Notes under the pieces: model-generated
What the model was told of the DNA's origin: nothing
The model's input: the letters and a program-made list of their open reading frames with translations, nothing else
Databases searched by the model: none
From: Pseudomonas sp. VD-NE ins
Lineage (GTDB): Bacteria > Pseudomonadota > Gammaproteobacteria > Pseudomonadales > Pseudomonadaceae
NCBI RefSeq assembly: GCF_031882575.1
Contig: NZ_CP134772.1
Coordinates: 3,181,001 to 3,245,000 of the forward strand
Direction of reading: 5' to 3'
Length of the DNA stretch: 64,000 nt
Shown here: piece after piece, positions 17,646 through 25,702 of the stretch
How the letters are laid out: each line of letters opens with the position of its first letter
Position numbering within the stretch: the first letter of the stretch is position 1
Translations under genes and position numbers: made by a program

Positions 17646-18605
17646 TTAACGGCGGGGAAACTTCGCCAGAATCCATTCGCGAAAACGCCGCAGTTCTTCT
17701 TCGTTTTCGGAGCTTTCGCGACAGCTCAGGTAGTGCCAGCTATTGCGCAATTGCACCTGTTGCTCGATCGGTCGCACCAGCAGGCCTTGCTGTACCAATC
17801 CCGTGACCAGGTGATTCCAGCCCAACGCGATGCCCTGATGGGTCAGGACCATGCTGATGAGCAGGTTGTAGTCGTTGGCGTTGAAGATCTGTGGGCTGTT
17901 CGGCGGACGGTCATCGATATCGATGGCCTGAAATGCCAGCCACACGCCCCAGTCGACATGCTCGGCGACCTGCGAGCGGCCATAGGGGCTCAGGTTGAGC
18001 AGGGCCGAATCGCGCACGCCTTCGATCGTCGCAATCTCCGGGTGTTTCTCCAGATACTGCGGGGTGCACACCGGATAAATCACGTCGTGGCACAACGGGT
18101 AGCTTCTATAACCATCACGAATGCGCGAAATCTTGTTAATGAAGATGTCCGGCTGCACACCGGGTTCCATGGTCAGAAAGTTCTGCGTGGTGATCAGGTT
18201 GAGTTCGATATCCGGGCACTGCGCAAAGAACTCTTGCAGATGATTCGACAGCCACAGTGCGGAAAAGGCCGGCGAGCAACAAACGGTGAGCACCTTCTTG
18301 GTCGACTGGCTGCTGCGGATGCGTTCGGCAGCCTGGGCGATGTTGACGAACGACAGCTGCGCGGCATCGAAGAACACCGCGCCGGCGGCCGTCAGTTCCA
18401 CCGCACGACCGACCCGGGTAAACAGCTGCGCGCCCAGATAGCTTTCCAGCTCACGGATCTGCCGGCTGATCGCGGCTTGAGAAACGCACAATGCCTCGGC
18501 CGCACGGGTGAAGCTTTCGTATTTGGCCGCGGCGACAAATGCCTTCACAGCCCTTAAGGACGGCATTTTCAGCAGGATGGTGTCAGGGTCGACATGCTTG
18601 CTCAT
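17646..18605 (-). CDS. LysR-family regulator (GcvA-like branch)
   Basis: A 319-residue LysR protein. The winged helix lies at about residues 12-72 (LRAVKAFVAAAKYESFTRAAEALCVSQ with SQAAISRQIRELE, then LFTRVGRAVELTAAG), as in GcvA-type regulators. An effector domain follows. AGGAG precedes the ATG. It heads a run of minus-strand genes (MmgE/PrpD, Rieske, MFS) and is divergent from the ABC importer, so it is well placed to control both arms of the quaternary-amine locus. Confidence 0.9.
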   Translation of the reverse strand: MSKHVDPDTILLKMPSLRAVKAFVAAAKYESFTRAAEALCVSQAAISRQIRELESYLGAQLFTRVGRAVELTAAGAVFFDAAQLSFVNIAQAAERIRSSQSTKKVLTVCCSPAFSALWLSNHLQEFFAQCPDIELNLITTQNFLTMEPGVQPDIFINKISRIRDGYRSYPLCHDVIYPVCTPQYLEKHPEIATIEGVRDSALLNLSPYGRSQVAEHVDWGVWLAFQAIDIDDRPPNSPQIFNANDYNLLISMVLTHQGIALGWNHLVTGLVQQGLLVRPIEQQVQLRNSWHYLSCRESSENEEELRRFREWILAKFPRR

Positions 18606-18853
18606 TCGTACACTCTCCTAACGATACAGCTCCCCAACGAAGCGCGAGGAGGGTAACGGAACCGTGCGGGGACGGCTACGCGAGCGTCGCTGTGGGGATA
18701 GACCCGGTCGCTCATGGTGCTGACGCAGCACCCGGCAACGGCAGTCTTCGCAACCGATAACCCGACGTTATCGAATTGTCCCTGTAAATGTAGTTGGATT
18801 AAGCGGGGTGATGCTAATAGATTTGAAACATCCCTTTTTCCTGGGACCTCAAA

Positions 18854-18861
18854 AATAATAA
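18854..18861 (+). promoter_or_regulatory. Crc/Hfq-type CA motif ahead of the importer operon
   Basis: AATAATAA, a perfect AAnAAnAA, touches the AAAGGAAG ribosome site of the short leader ORF. It suggests carbon catabolite repression of the importer operon through the leader. Confidence 0.5.
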
Positions 18862-18874
18862 AAGGAAGCCCGTC

Positions 18875-18976
18875 GTGAAGACATTTATTCATTACCGCTG
18901 CCGCTTACAATTATTTTTGCTCGTTTGCCTGTCGCTTAATGCGAAAGATGCACGATGCGAAGGAGGCATGGTATGA
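18875..18976 (+). CDS. Putative leader ORF translationally coupled to the ABC ATPase gene
   Basis: A 33-codon ORF opening with GTG and preceded by AAAGGAAG. The peptide starts VKTFIHYRCRLQLFLLVC: two positive clusters, then a hydrophobic stretch, then a polar end. Its stop overlaps the ATG of the ATPase gene as ATGA, the usual sign of translational coupling. The ATPase also has its own AGGAGG inside the leader. It may be a regulatory leader or a small membrane peptide; it may also be a chance ORF. No homologue is recognised. Confidence 0.4.
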   Translation: MKTFIHYRCRLQLFLLVCLSLNAKDARCEGGMV

Positions 18977-20007
18977 CAAGTTCCGACGAGATCATCTGCG
19001 TAAAGAATGTTTTCAAAGTCTTCGGTACGCAGCCAGCACTTGCCATGGAAATGGTTAAAGAAGGCGCATCAAAAGCTGAAGTGTTCAAAAAGACCGGTCA
19101 GGCGATTGGTGTTTTTGATGCCAACTTCTCGGTTCGCCGTGGCGAGATTTTCGTGATCATGGGTTTGTCCGGTTCGGGCAAATCGACCATGGTCAGATTG
19201 TTCAACCGGTTGATCGAACCAACCTCCGGGCAGATCTTTCTCAATGGCAAGGAAATCACCGGCCTGGGCGACAAGGACTTGTTGCAAGTTCGCCGCAAAG
19301 ACATGGGCATGGTCTTCCAGTCGTTTGCTTTGATGCCGCACATGAGCGTCATCGACAACGTCAGCTTCGGCCTGGAAATCAGTGGCGTCAGCGAGAAGGA
19401 ACGCTATTGCCGCGCGATGGGCGCACTGGAGCAGGTCGGGCTTTCGGGGCAGGAGCTGAGCTTTCCTCACCAACTCTCCGGCGGTATGCAACAACGCGTC
19501 GGCCTGGCCCGCGCGCTGGCCAACGATCCCGCCATTCTGCTGATGGATGAAGCCTTCTCGGCTCTTGATCCGATGATTCGCAGCGAGATGCAGGGCGAGC
19601 TGATCAAGCTCCAGGCCGAGCAGGACCGCACGATCATTTTCATCTCCCACGATATAGAAGAAGCGGTTCGAATCGGTCACCGCATTGCCATCATGGAAGG
19701 TGGGCGGGTGGTGCAAATCGGCACGCCGCGTGAACTTCTGTGCAACCCGGTGAATAAATATGTTCGCGATTTCTTTAATGGATTCGACACCAGTCGCATT
19801 CTGAAAGCGGGCGATATCGCGCAACAGGATTGCAATGTCGCTTATATACCGGGCGGGCAAACGCCGATTAAAGCGGAAGCGTCTCTTCGCGACATCTTTC
19901 ATCTGGTTGCGGCCTCGTCAACTCCCATGCCGGTGGTGGATGAAGTTGGGCTTTATAAAGGTTCGATTTCGCAAGGCCATCTTCTGAGTTGTCTGTGTAA
20001 CAGCTGA
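18973..20007 (+). CDS. Quaternary-amine ABC transporter ATPase (ProV type)
   Basis: A 344-residue ATPase of the glycine betaine/proline betaine (ProV/OpuAA) class. It has the ProV-type N-terminal extension (FKVFGTQPALAMEMVKEG), Walker A GLSGSGKST at 64-72, the Q loop MVFQSF, signature LSGGM at 168-172 and Walker B ILLMDEAFSALD. The C-terminal region is shorter than a full tandem CBS pair. The ATG at 18973 follows AGGAGG; an open frame upstream is not used. It powers uptake with the next two genes. Confidence 0.92.
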   Translation: MTSSDEIICVKNVFKVFGTQPALAMEMVKEGASKAEVFKKTGQAIGVFDANFSVRRGEIFVIMGLSGSGKSTMVRLFNRLIEPTSGQIFLNGKEITGLGDKDLLQVRRKDMGMVFQSFALMPHMSVIDNVSFGLEISGVSEKERYCRAMGALEQVGLSGQELSFPHQLSGGMQQRVGLARALANDPAILLMDEAFSALDPMIRSEMQGELIKLQAEQDRTIIFISHDIEEAVRIGHRIAIMEGGRVVQIGTPRELLCNPVNKYVRDFFNGFDTSRILKAGDIAQQDCNVAYIPGGQTPIKAEASLRDIFHLVAASSTPMPVVDEVGLYKGSISQGHLLSCLCNS

Positions 20008-20057
20008 ACTGCGAATAATCAGAATTGATTTACCGCTTCTGAGGGCGAGGTAGCACC

Positions 20058-21011
20058 ATGTCAGACTTCAACTTTCTAGATCCTTTCCAAAGTTTAAATA
20101 TTCCCTTGGGTTCGTGGGTAGAGACCGCCCTTAAATATCTGGTGCATAACTTCAGGGAAGTGTTTCGCTCGATCCGCTGGCCGGTCGATCAAGTACTCGA
20201 CGGTGTGCAGTGGGGACTGCTGTCGGTTCCGCCCACGGTGTTCATCATCATCGCCGGACTGATCAGTTGGCAGATTGGCGGCAAGCGCATCGCGATCTTC
20301 AGCGTCGCAACCCTCACCGGGCTTGGACTGATCGGTGTGTGGAACGATGCGATGGTCACGCTGGCCCTGGTGCTGACCTCGCTGTTGTTCTGCGCGGTCA
20401 TTGGCATACCGCTGGGCATCTTGTGTGCACGCAGTGATCGCACGGAAATGATCATTCGCCCGGTGCTGGACGCCATGCAAACGCTCCCTGCATTCGTCTA
20501 TCTGGTGCCGGTGGTGATGCTCTTTGGTATCGGCAACGTCCCCGGTGTGATCGTCACCATCATCTTTTCCGTCGCGCCGCTGGTGCGGCTAACCAACCTT
20601 GGTATTCGCCAAGTCCCTGCGGACAAGGTCGAAGCCGCCCGCGCGTTCGGCTGCACAGCTACGCAAATGCTTATGAAGGTGCAATTGCCGTTGGCGGCGC
20701 CAACGATGATGGCCGGCCTCAACCAGACACTGATGCTGTCGCTGTCGATGGTGGTGGTCGCCTCGATGATTTCGGTGGGCGGTCTGGGCTTGATGGTGTT
20801 GAGCGGCATCGGCCGCCTCGACATGGGCCTGGCCAGCGTCGGTGGCGCGGGGCTGGTGCTGCTCGCGGTATTCCTTGATCGACTGACCCAGGCAATGGGT
20901 GAGCGCAGCAGCGATCTGGCCACGGGTCAGCGCTGGTATGAAAGCGGCCCCGTGGGGCTGGTCATGAAACTGAAGAAAAAGAAGAACGTTGTACGTCCAG
21001 TGACGAATTGA
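20058..21011 (+). CDS. Quaternary-amine ABC transporter permease (ProW type)
   Basis: A 317-residue inner-membrane permease with the binding-protein-dependent transport domain in the second half and the cytoplasmic coupling loop EAARAFGCTATQMLMKVQLPLAAPTM (shown here as a position, about residues 193-218). The N-terminal part (GSWVETALKYLVHNFREVF) matches the ProW extension. The C terminus is a basic tail (LKKKKN). GAGG stands ahead of the ATG, 50 bases after the ATPase stop. Confidence 0.92.
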   Translation: MSDFNFLDPFQSLNIPLGSWVETALKYLVHNFREVFRSIRWPVDQVLDGVQWGLLSVPPTVFIIIAGLISWQIGGKRIAIFSVATLTGLGLIGVWNDAMVTLALVLTSLLFCAVIGIPLGILCARSDRTEMIIRPVLDAMQTLPAFVYLVPVVMLFGIGNVPGVIVTIIFSVAPLVRLTNLGIRQVPADKVEAARAFGCTATQMLMKVQLPLAAPTMMAGLNQTLMLSLSMVVVASMISVGGLGLMVLSGIGRLDMGLASVGGAGLVLLAVFLDRLTQAMGERSSDLATGQRWYESGPVGLVMKLKKKKNVVRPVTN

Positions 21012-21054
21012 GTTGGCCTGCTCACCCCATTAAAAACTCCAAGCGTGGTGAAAC

Positions 21055-22077
21055 ATGAAACTGACAAATCTCAAGAAAAGCGTGGTGGCGAGCCTGGTGG
21101 CTTCGGTGTTTGGCACCTTGCTGTGCTCGGCGGTTTACGCGGCCGATGCCAACAAACCCGGTGCCGGTGTTTCGATTACGCCGATTTTCCCGACCATTGC
21201 TGAAGAACGCTTTCGTGGTGAGGTGGTGATCGCCGGCCTTAAGGAGTTGGGCTACGACGTCAAACAGCCAAAAGAAGTCGACTACCCGGCGATGTTTCTC
21301 GCGCTGTCTTATGGTGATGCGGATTTCACCGTGCATGAATGGGAACACCTGCACCAAGCGTTTTATGAAAAGGCCGGCGGCGATGACGTGATGGTCAAGG
21401 TCGGGCAAGTCATGAAAGGCGTGCTGCAGGGCTACATGATCGACAAGAAGACCGCCGAGGCTTATCAGATCAAGGATCTGTCGGACCTGAAGAAACCCGA
21501 AATCGCCAAGCTCTTCGACAGCAATGGTGACGGCAAGGCCGACCTGACGGGCTGCAATCCGGGTTGGGGCTGCGAGATCATGATCGAACACCACATGAAA
21601 GCCTATGGCTTGGGTCCCACCGTAGTCGACAACCGCGGCTCGTACTTCGCGTTGATGGCTGACACCATTGCGCGGCTTCAGCAAGGCAAGCCCGTGCTGT
21701 TCTTCACTTGGGTTCCGCAGTGGATTGCCAGTGTATTGGTGGAAGGGCGTGACGTCGTCTGGTTGCCGGTGCCTTTCACCTCGCTGCCGGATGGCAAGGA
21801 AAGCAAGGACACCTTCCACGACGGCAAGAACCTCGGTTTCCCGGTGGACACGATCAATGCCGTCATGAGCAAAGAGTTCGCCGAGAAGAACCCGGTGGCG
21901 CGCAAATTCCTCTCTGAAGTCAGCATCCCGACGGCCGCTGAAAGTGCGCAAAACCTGCGCATGCAAAACGGTGAGAAGTCGCTGGCCGACATCAAGCGTC
22001 ATGCCGCGGAATGGATCAAGGCCAACCAGCAAGCCTATGACGGCTGGTTGAGTGACGCCCGGGCGGCAGCGAAGTAA
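21055..22077 (+). CDS. Periplasmic quaternary-amine binding protein (ProX type)
   Basis: A 340-residue OpuAC-type binding protein with a signal peptide ending near VYAADA. It follows E. coli ProX closely: IDKKTAEAY, KLFDSNGDGKADLTGC and NPGWGCE. The Trp residues that form the betaine cage in ProX have counterparts here in VHEWEHLH, NPGWGCE and FTWVPQW, so binding of a trimethyl- or dimethyl-ammonium group is likely. The ligand itself is not shown. It closes the importer operon and is followed by a hairpin and a regulator. Confidence 0.92.
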   Translation: MKLTNLKKSVVASLVASVFGTLLCSAVYAADANKPGAGVSITPIFPTIAEERFRGEVVIAGLKELGYDVKQPKEVDYPAMFLALSYGDADFTVHEWEHLHQAFYEKAGGDDVMVKVGQVMKGVLQGYMIDKKTAEAYQIKDLSDLKKPEIAKLFDSNGDGKADLTGCNPGWGCEIMIEHHMKAYGLGPTVVDNRGSYFALMADTIARLQQGKPVLFFTWVPQWIASVLVEGRDVVWLPVPFTSLPDGKESKDTFHDGKNLGFPVDTINAVMSKEFAEKNPVARKFLSEVSIPTAAESAQNLRMQNGEKSLADIKRHAAEWIKANQQAYDGWLSDARAAAK

Positions 22078-22090
22078 TCGGTTCGACCAC

Positions 22091-22123
22091 GGTTTGGCGG
22101 CGGGCGGTGCCAGTCGCCAAGCC
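22091..22123. other. Hairpin between binding-protein and regulator genes
   Basis: A 9-nt stem with one mismatch (GGTTTGGCG and CGCCAAGCC) around a 15-base loop, 13 bases after the binding-protein stop. Such structures often stabilise the binding-protein mRNA or reduce read-through. There is no T run. Confidence 0.35.
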
Positions 22124-22165
22124 ACAAGGTTGTCGTTTCAAGTGAAGGTGAGCGGGTGACGCAAG

Positions 22166-23224
22166 ATGGAAACGTTCCAGAGTCCGTTGAAACAACAGAA
22201 CATCGGCTTTCGCCCATCCACCGTGATGTCGGGCCATGAACGTGTGGTGCGGGTGGCGTTTATTCTGCTCGATCATTTTTCCTTGACGACCCTTTCAACG
22301 GCGATGGACGCCTTGGCCACTGGAAACCTGATCAACGCTGAGACGATTTACACGGTATCGACCTACTCACTGCAGGGCGGGCTGGTTGAAAGTGATATTG
22401 GCGTGTCGCTGGCTTCGCAAAGGCTGCTTGCCGAAGGTTTCAATCATGATGCGGTGATTGTCGTCGGAGGCCAGCGTGTGAGGCTTGCCACACAGCCAGT
22501 GCTGCGCCGAGTGCTGAAGAAGTCCTCGGGCAAAGGGATCGTTGCCGGGTGCTGGAATGCCGCGTTTTATCTGGCCGATGCCGGTTTGCTGGAGGCTTGC
22601 GAGTTCGCCTGTCACAGCGACAGCTGCGGCCTGATCAATGAATATTTCCCGCAGTTGAAAGTTTCCGCTCGTGAGTTTATTTGCACAGAGCGCCGGGCCA
22701 CTTGCGCCAACGCTCATTCGGCGCTGGATATGACCCTGGCGATCATGCAGGAGCTGGGAGCGGGTAACGATGCGGCACTGGTCGATGAAATAAAACGGGT
22801 TCACCAGTCTGGACACCTTCAACCGAAGACTGCCGACAGTCTCCGCTGTTCAGCGATTCCCAAGCCTTTGAACATCGCGCTCGACTTGATGGAACAAAAC
22901 ATTGAGGAGCCGTTGGAAATTGACGCAATCGCCAGTCAGGTCGGCGTGTCACGCCGGCAACTGGAAAGAAGGTTTGCCCGCTATCTGAATGCGGCACCCA
23001 ATCGTTACTACCTGGAGCTGCGTTTGACTCGGGCCCGGCAACTGATTGTGCAAAGTGATCGCTCGTTGACGGATGTCGCTTTGGCAACCGGGTTTGTCAG
23101 CTATCCGCACTTCTATAAACGCTTCAAGGACTTGTTCGGCTTACCGCCCATGACCTTCAGGGATTATTACTACTCGAGCGACTGTGCCAGTAGCGGACGT
23201 TATGCCGTAGCGGCCAGTTTTTAA
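22166..23224 (+). CDS. GlxA/AraC-family regulator (GbdR/CdhR-like)
   Basis: A 352-residue regulator. A DJ-1/PfpI-like ligand domain occupies about 30-210, with the elbow GCWNAAF and a run FACHSDSCG. An AraC HTH pair occupies about 240-340 (EIDAIASQVGVSRRQLERRF, then VALATGFVSYPHFYKRF). In Pseudomonas such proteins (GbdR, CdhR, SouR, ArgR) activate betaine, carnitine and sarcosine catabolism. Placed between the importer and the enzyme genes, it is the prime candidate for substrate-responsive activation here. Confidence 0.9.
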   Translation: METFQSPLKQQNIGFRPSTVMSGHERVVRVAFILLDHFSLTTLSTAMDALATGNLINAETIYTVSTYSLQGGLVESDIGVSLASQRLLAEGFNHDAVIVVGGQRVRLATQPVLRRVLKKSSGKGIVAGCWNAAFYLADAGLLEACEFACHSDSCGLINEYFPQLKVSAREFICTERRATCANAHSALDMTLAIMQELGAGNDAALVDEIKRVHQSGHLQPKTADSLRCSAIPKPLNIALDLMEQNIEEPLEIDAIASQVGVSRRQLERRFARYLNAAPNRYYLELRLTRARQLIVQSDRSLTDVALATGFVSYPHFYKRFKDLFGLPPMTFRDYYYSSDCASSGRYAVAASF

Positions 23225-23350
23225 AACAAACAGTCAATCGTCACTGTTTGCGCAAGTGCCAGTTTTACAAGTTTCCGGATCAACGCCACTGCGTGCGTTC
23301 GCTTTGTGCCGCGTGCGTTTTGCAACTTCAACGATTAACGGTTCAACACT

Positions 23351-24667
23351 ATGAAAGTCAGTTCATTACCCGCCGATGATGATAGTTGTGGCTGGTTTCA
23401 TTTGAGCAAGCCACGCAGTCCCGAACCGGCTCACCGTGGGCACCGTTCCGTTCGCTGGGTGATCATCGGTGCCGGCTTCACGGGACTGGCGTGCGCGCGG
23501 CAACTGGCGTTGAATTTTCCCGACGACGAAGTGGTGCTTATCGAAGCGCAGGAAGTCGGGCTGGGGCCATCGGGGCGCAATGCCGGTTTTGCCATTGATC
23601 TTCCCCATGACATTGGCGCTGAGGATTACATCGGTGACATCGCGCTGGCCCGGACCAGTTTGAAACTCAATCTGGCCGGCCAATCGATACTTCGCGAGCT
23701 GGTCGATCAATACCGCATCGACTGCCAGATGAAAGCCTGCGGCAAATATCAGGCGGCGGTAGAGAATCGCGGTATCGCCGTACTCGATGCCTATCGCCGG
23801 GGCCTGGAAAAACTCGATCAGCCCTTTCAAATGATTGATGCCGACGAATTGCCCGAACACTTGGGCACACGGTTTTACCGCCAGGCATTGTTCACCCCGG
23901 GGGCGGTGCTACTGCAACCGTCCGGACTGGTGAAAGGCCTCGCCGACAACCTGCCATCGAACGTCACGCTGTATGAGCGCACCCCGATTCTGGAAGTGGA
24001 ATACGGCGCCAAGACGATCCTCAAACACGCTCACGGCAGCATCACCGCCGACAAGCTGATTCTGGCGAACAACTCGTTCGGCATGCGTTTCGGTTTCCTG
24101 CAAGGGCGCATGTTGCCGATCTACACCTACGCGAGCATCAGCCGGCCGCTGACCGAAGAGGAGCAGGCGCGCCTGGGCGGCAAACCGTTCTGGGGCGCCA
24201 TTCCGGCCGATCCGTTCGGCACCACGGTGCGCCGCACCCCGGATAACCGCCTGCTGATCCGCAACAGTTTCACCTTCAACCCGGATGGCCGCAGCAACAG
24301 CAAATACAACGAACGTTTCGTGCGTCGGCACAAGGCTTCATTCGATCAGCGGTTCCCGATGTTGCCGGACGTAACGTTCGACTACACCTGGGGCGGCGCC
24401 TTGGCCATGTCGCGCAACCACAACGGCTTCTTCGGTGAACTGGCGCCCAATGTTTATGGCGCGCTGGGATGCAACGGTCTGGGCGTCACGCGGGGAACTG
24501 TCACCGGCAAGTTGCTCGCTGACTGGCTGGCGGGGCAGCGTGACCCACTGATTGATTTCCTGTTGCAGGCGCCAGGGCCCAACAGCAACCCGCCAGAACC
24601 GTTCCTTTCGCTTGGGGTGAACATGAACCTCAAGTGGGGGCAGTACCGCGCAGGGAGAGAAAGCTGA
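23351..24667 (+). CDS. FAD-dependent amine/amino acid oxidase (DAO family, PuuB-like)
   Basis: A 438-residue DAO-family flavoprotein. The dinucleotide-binding motif VIIGAGFTGLACAR is at residues 37-50, preceded by the GWFHLSK segment seen in PuuB-type oxidases. GLGPSGRNAGFA (about 71-82) matches the flavin-contact SGRNGG motif, and GALGCNGLGVTRGT near residue 370 is the second FAD contact. It should oxidise a C-N bond in a secondary amine or amino acid to an imine. In this locus the likely substrate is the demethylated product of the imported betaine. Confidence 0.87.
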   Translation: MKVSSLPADDDSCGWFHLSKPRSPEPAHRGHRSVRWVIIGAGFTGLACARQLALNFPDDEVVLIEAQEVGLGPSGRNAGFAIDLPHDIGAEDYIGDIALARTSLKLNLAGQSILRELVDQYRIDCQMKACGKYQAAVENRGIAVLDAYRRGLEKLDQPFQMIDADELPEHLGTRFYRQALFTPGAVLLQPSGLVKGLADNLPSNVTLYERTPILEVEYGAKTILKHAHGSITADKLILANNSFGMRFGFLQGRMLPIYTYASISRPLTEEEQARLGGKPFWGAIPADPFGTTVRRTPDNRLLIRNSFTFNPDGRSNSKYNERFVRRHKASFDQRFPMLPDVTFDYTWGGALAMSRNHNGFFGELAPNVYGALGCNGLGVTRGTVTGKLLADWLAGQRDPLIDFLLQAPGPNSNPPEPFLSLGVNMNLKWGQYRAGRES

Positions 24668-24798
24668 GTCTGCGTTGGCCGGTCGCTGAAGCCTCGTCGC
24701 TCTGCTGCCGTCCTGAAGGCTTCACCGCCAATAACCAAGGTCTGCCCGGCATGCCGTCGGGCGCACGGATTGAACATTGAACCACTGGAGAAAACGCT

Positions 24799-25701
24799 AT
24801 GAACTTTGACGGAATTTTCACCCCTGCCATTACCCCGTTGTCCGCTGATGGCCAGATCGACTATTCGGCGTTCTCCGAGGTGCTCGAATACCTGATCGAG
24901 TCCAAGGTTCACGGCATCGTAATTGGCGGCTCCACCGGCGAGTATTACGCGCACACCGCCGAGGAGCGCGTGGCCGTCGCCGAGCGGGCCAAAGAGGTGA
25001 TCCGCGGACGTTTGCCACTGGTGATCGGCACCGGTGGCATTCGTACCGAAGATTCTGTGTACTTTGCCGAGAAGGCCAAGTCACTTGAAGCGGACGCTAT
25101 TCTTGTGGGGTCACCGCCATACGCCTTGCCGACGCAAAAGGAAATTGCCGCCCATGTGCTCGCCGTGGACAAGGCCGCCGGGCTGCCGATCATGCTTTAC
25201 AACTACCCGTCGCGGATGGGCGTGGCGATGGGCGATGAGTTTTTCGAAGCGATTGCTGGCTGCAAGAACATCGCCGCGATCAAGGAAAGTTCGGGCGAGA
25301 TGAGCCGCCTGCACCGTCTGGCTCACGCTCATCCGTCGATCCAGCTGTCCTGTGGCTGGGATGATCAGGCCCTGGAGTTTTTCGCCTGGGGCGCGCGCAG
25401 CTGGGTTTGCGCCGGCTCGAACTTCATCCCGCGCGAACACATCGCGCTCTACGAAGCCTGTGTCCTCGAGAAAAATTTCGATAAGGGCCGGCGGATCATG
25501 TCGGCGATGTTGCCGTTGATGGATTTCCTCGAGAGCGGCAAGTTCGTGCAGTCGATCAAACATGGCAGCGAACTCAGTGGGCTGCGTGCCGGCGGTGTCC
25601 GGGCGCCACTGCAAGCGCTGGAGCCTTCCGAGAAGCAAGCGCTGGAAAGCGTGATCAAAACCCTGCAGAAAAACGTCGCGCGTATCGTCGAGGAGGCTTG
25701 A
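24799..25701 (+). CDS. DapA-family lyase/deaminase
   Basis: A 300-residue (beta/alpha)8 enzyme of the dihydrodipicolinate synthase/N-acetylneuraminate lyase family. GGSTGEYY at 43-50 binds the substrate carboxylate, YNYP at 134-137 holds the catalytic Tyr134, and AIKESSG at 160-166 holds Schiff-base Lys162. Relatives include 1-pyrroline-4-hydroxy-2-carboxylate deaminase of hydroxyproline breakdown and keto-deoxy sugar acid dehydratases. The flanking amine oxidase and aldehyde dehydrogenase favour an amino-acid route. CTGGAG precedes the ATG; the next gene starts one base after its stop. Confidence 0.88.
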   Translation: MNFDGIFTPAITPLSADGQIDYSAFSEVLEYLIESKVHGIVIGGSTGEYYAHTAEERVAVAERAKEVIRGRLPLVIGTGGIRTEDSVYFAEKAKSLEADAILVGSPPYALPTQKEIAAHVLAVDKAAGLPIMLYNYPSRMGVAMGDEFFEAIAGCKNIAAIKESSGEMSRLHRLAHAHPSIQLSCGWDDQALEFFAWGARSWVCAGSNFIPREHIALYEACVLEKNFDKGRRIMSAMLPLMDFLESGKFVQSIKHGSELSGLRAGGVRAPLQALEPSEKQALESVIKTLQKNVARIVEEA

Positions 25702-25702
25702 A

